Part shown: one piece after another, positions 12,540 through 14,276 of the stretch | How positions within the stretch are numbered: the first letter of the stretch is position 1 | How the letters are laid out: each line of letters opens with the position of its first letter | From: Candidatus Hydrogenedentota bacterium | GTDB lineage: Bacteria; Hydrogenedentota; Hydrogenedentia; Hydrogenedentiales; CAITNO01 | Assembly (NCBI GenBank): GCA_903922535.1 | Contig: CAIXUF010000578.1 | Span: 1-14,276, forward strand | Direction of reading: 5' to 3' | Length of the DNA: 14,276 bases | Notes under the pieces: model-generated | What the model was told of the DNA's origin: nothing | Seen by the model: only the letters and a program-made list of their open reading frames with translations | Database searches by the model: none | Translations under genes and position numbers: made by a program

Positions 12540-14276
12540 CTAAACCGTTTGACAGTTCACACGCCAATTTACCGCACGCCCCGTACCCGACTGAAGTTTC
12601 AGGCGCAGCCAGCCCGCTTCGGCGGGCAGCGCTTCAATCGTGACGCCCGCGCCCTGGTCTTCGGCAGACACCGCGGCGGAGACGCATTTCCATTTCTCCA
12701 TGCCGGCGATGCGCAATTCATAGGGGTCACCACCCACCACCTTCGCCGTTGCCGAGAGGCAATCCCCGCTCCATTTCTCGCCCGTGACATCAATGATGCC
12801 CTGTGTGACGTGGCGCGAAGTGCTGACCAGCACCGGATGCCCCTCGTCGGCGCGCACGGCCACCACGCGGCAGGATTTTGCCGACACCGCACAGTCGAAC
12901 TTTTCGCCGAAATCCGGCAGCGGGGCGTTGGCCCAGAAATCGAAGGCATAATACCGCTGCGCCGGGGCCAGGCCGAGTCTGGACGGCGTATAACTGGTCT
13001 TCAACTCGTCGCCTTCCCAGTTGAACACGCCGATGACGTCGCGGCGGACGGTGTCGTTTGCCGCGGTGACGAGCCATGTGGTCGGCATGGCGTTGTCAAA
13101 GTAATCCACGGGCCGCGCCACAGCGTCATGGTGCGACATGGTGCGTTTCAGCACCTCGATGCGCTCTGCGGGCAGTTCGGGAAGCCAGTCGCTGACCAGG
13201 AAGAGCTGCCCGGCCACCGAAACCCAGGACGCGCCAAGCCGCGCCTCGTCGAGCGAGACGGGCTTGATGCCCATGCCGCTGCCCGAAGGCCGCACGATGG
13301 GCGGATCGGGATCGTTCCACCAGACGCGTCCGTTCAAGAAATAGAGGCGCGAACCGCGCAGGGGGCCCGTCTTGATGCCGACGCCGTCGGCGTTGTAGTC
13401 GGGGCCGATGCGCATGGAATCGACCAAGCCAATGGCGGAAAGCTCGCGCATGTTCTGCGCGACGCAGCAGCCGGAAAAAAACACATCGTCTCCGGCGCTC
13501 TTGCGCAGCAGTTTCAGCCCGCTGCGGTAGGCTTCGATGTTGGTGACGGCCGGGTCATGAAAGGGCTGGTTGTTGCCGAAATGGTCGTCCTTGTACCCGT
13601 CGTTTACGTAAATCTGCTCGCAGGCCGCACCGGTCCAAAGACCGTCCATTTTGTAGTACTTCACGCCCCAGGAACGGTACGCGCGGGCAATCTCCGCGAG
13701 CTGCGCCTGTACTTCCGGGTGCGTCAGATCGAGGCAGGTTCCGCCCCAGTCCGTCTCGTAGGGCTTTCCGTTGTCACGCTTCACGAACCAGTCCTGGCGG
13801 TCCTTGTACTCCGGGGCCTGGTGGTTCCGCGCAAAGGGCAGCCACCAGAGGCCAAAGGTCAGCCCCTCCTGTTCGACGGCCGCGGCAACCGGCGCCATGC
13901 CGTGCGGGTAGGGGCCGTCGGGGCGCGCCCGGTCAAAACCACGGCGCGGGCCGTTGAATTTGCCGCCGTCCTGCCATTCGTCGTCAATCTGGACAACGCC
14001 CAGCCCGAAGGGCTTCAGGTCCCGGGCAACGAATTTCGCCAGCTCCACCGTCGACTTCTCATCCCCGGCCATGCCGTTCTTTTCCGCATACCATGAGCAA
14101 TACACCGTGGGCATGGGCCGGAGACGGATGTCGTATTGCTTCTTGATGAGGCCGGCATAAAGCTCCTCGCCGATGCGGGCGTCGTCAAACAGGCCAATGG
14201 CCAGGGTTTCCAGCGTCGCCGATTTGCCCGCGGGAATTTGCAGATGACCGTAATCCAGTTGCGCCCTGAAATTGAC
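12540..14276 (-). CDS. GH36-type alpha-galactosidase (melibiase), partial at the window edge
   Basis: The reading frame is open through the right edge, so the start and N-terminal domain are outside the window; 578 codons are visible before the TAG. The visible N-terminal side ends a beta domain (LDYGHLQIPAGKSATLETLA). The (beta/alpha)8 barrel begins at MPTVYCSWYAEKNG, with DDEWQDGG as a substrate-side loop. YYKMDGLW holds the candidate nucleophile Asp (codon near 13645), and SMRIGPDYN holds the candidate acid/base Asp. A C-terminal beta domain follows from about 12960 on. The barrel motifs fit clan GH-D (GH36, also GH27). It should release alpha-linked galactose or a related sugar. An ATG at 14114 exists but lies within the conserved domain and is not the start. 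Whether it is secreted cannot be seen. Confidence 0.85.
   Translation of the reverse strand, partial: VNFRAQLDYGHLQIPAGKSATLETLAIGLFDDARIGEELYAGLIKKQYDIRLRPMPTVYCSWYAEKNGMAGDEKSTVELAKFVARDLKPFGLGVVQIDDEWQDGGKFNGPRRGFDRARPDGPYPHGMAPVAAAVEQEGLTFGLWWLPFARNHQAPEYKDRQDWFVKRDNGKPYETDWGGTCLDLTHPEVQAQLAEIARAYRSWGVKYYKMDGLWTGAACEQIYVNDGYKDDHFGNNQPFHDPAVTNIEAYRSGLKLLRKSAGDDVFFSGCCVAQNMRELSAIGLVDSMRIGPDYNADGVGIKTGPLRGSRLYFLNGRVWWNDPDPPIVRPSGSGMGIKPVSLDEARLGASWVSVAGQLFLVSDWLPELPAERIEVLKRTMSHHDAVARPVDYFDNAMPTTWLVTAANDTVRRDVIGVFNWEGDELKTSYTPSRLGLAPAQRYYAFDFWANAPLPDFGEKFDCAVSAKSCRVVAVRADEGHPVLVSTSRHVTQGIIDVTGEKWSGDCLSATAKVVGGDPYELRIAGMEKWKCVSAAVSAEDQGAGVTIEALPAEAGWLRLKLQSGTGRAVNWRVNCQTV

Noticed and set aside
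12336..14096. Long plus-strand open frame (586 codons)
   Set aside because: Antisense shadow of the GH36 and Gfo/Idh genes, running across the gap between them.
1..14276. CRISPR array, tRNA, rRNA, insertion sequence or phage genes
   Set aside because: No regularly spaced repeats, no tRNA-like folds, no transposase or integrase-like frames were seen on either strand.

Overview
The window is GC-rich bacterial DNA, densely coding, with genes that point to a carbohydrate-degrading, Gram-negative, PVC-type or Hydrogenedentota-like bacterium. The clues are a Tat-exported Gfo/Idh oxidoreductase, several secreted glycoside hydrolases, a short HTH/membrane-protein gene pair, and no phage, IS or RNA genes. 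The taxonomic guess rests on gene style only.

Left part (1-3300). A minus-strand SMR-family transporter of SugE/Gdx type (66-386) comes first. It is followed by about 360 bases without a convincing gene but with several hairpins, and then a clear sigma70-like promoter (706-734). This promoter drives two tandem copies of a two-gene cassette on the plus strand. Each copy has a small DUF2089-like HTH protein whose stop codon overlaps (ATGA) the start of a secreted, membrane-anchored protein with a beta-sandwich-like outer domain and three C-terminal membrane helices. The two copies are about 83% (HTH) and 70% (membrane protein) identical, and both end in the same 43-bp sequence.

Right part (3322-14276). 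Everything lies on the minus strand and reads as one co-directional sugar-catabolic cluster. In transcription order it holds a GH36-type alpha-galactosidase (truncated by the window edge), a Tat-signal Gfo/Idh oxidoreductase, a chimeric gene relic (pfkB piece joined to the tail of an alpha/beta hydrolase), an FAD-dependent oxidoreductase, a PfkB sugar kinase, a GH101-like endo-alpha-N-acetylgalactosaminidase lipoprotein, and a secreted fusion of an alpha/beta-hydrolase (esterase-like) domain to a GH95-like six-hairpin glycosidase. The likely joint role is external release of galactose/GalNAc/fucose-type sugars from a substituted glycan, followed by oxidation and phosphorylation. The substrate is inference.

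Two minus-strand genes, the esterase-GH95 fusion and the FAD oxidoreductase, are each split by one extra G in a long G run (7 and 9 G). They are annotated as two parts each. Sequencing error is the simplest explanation, but real inactivation or slippage cannot be excluded from the sequence alone.

The least explained item is the duplicated HTH plus membrane-protein cassette, with a hairpin that covers the ribosome binding site of the second copy.
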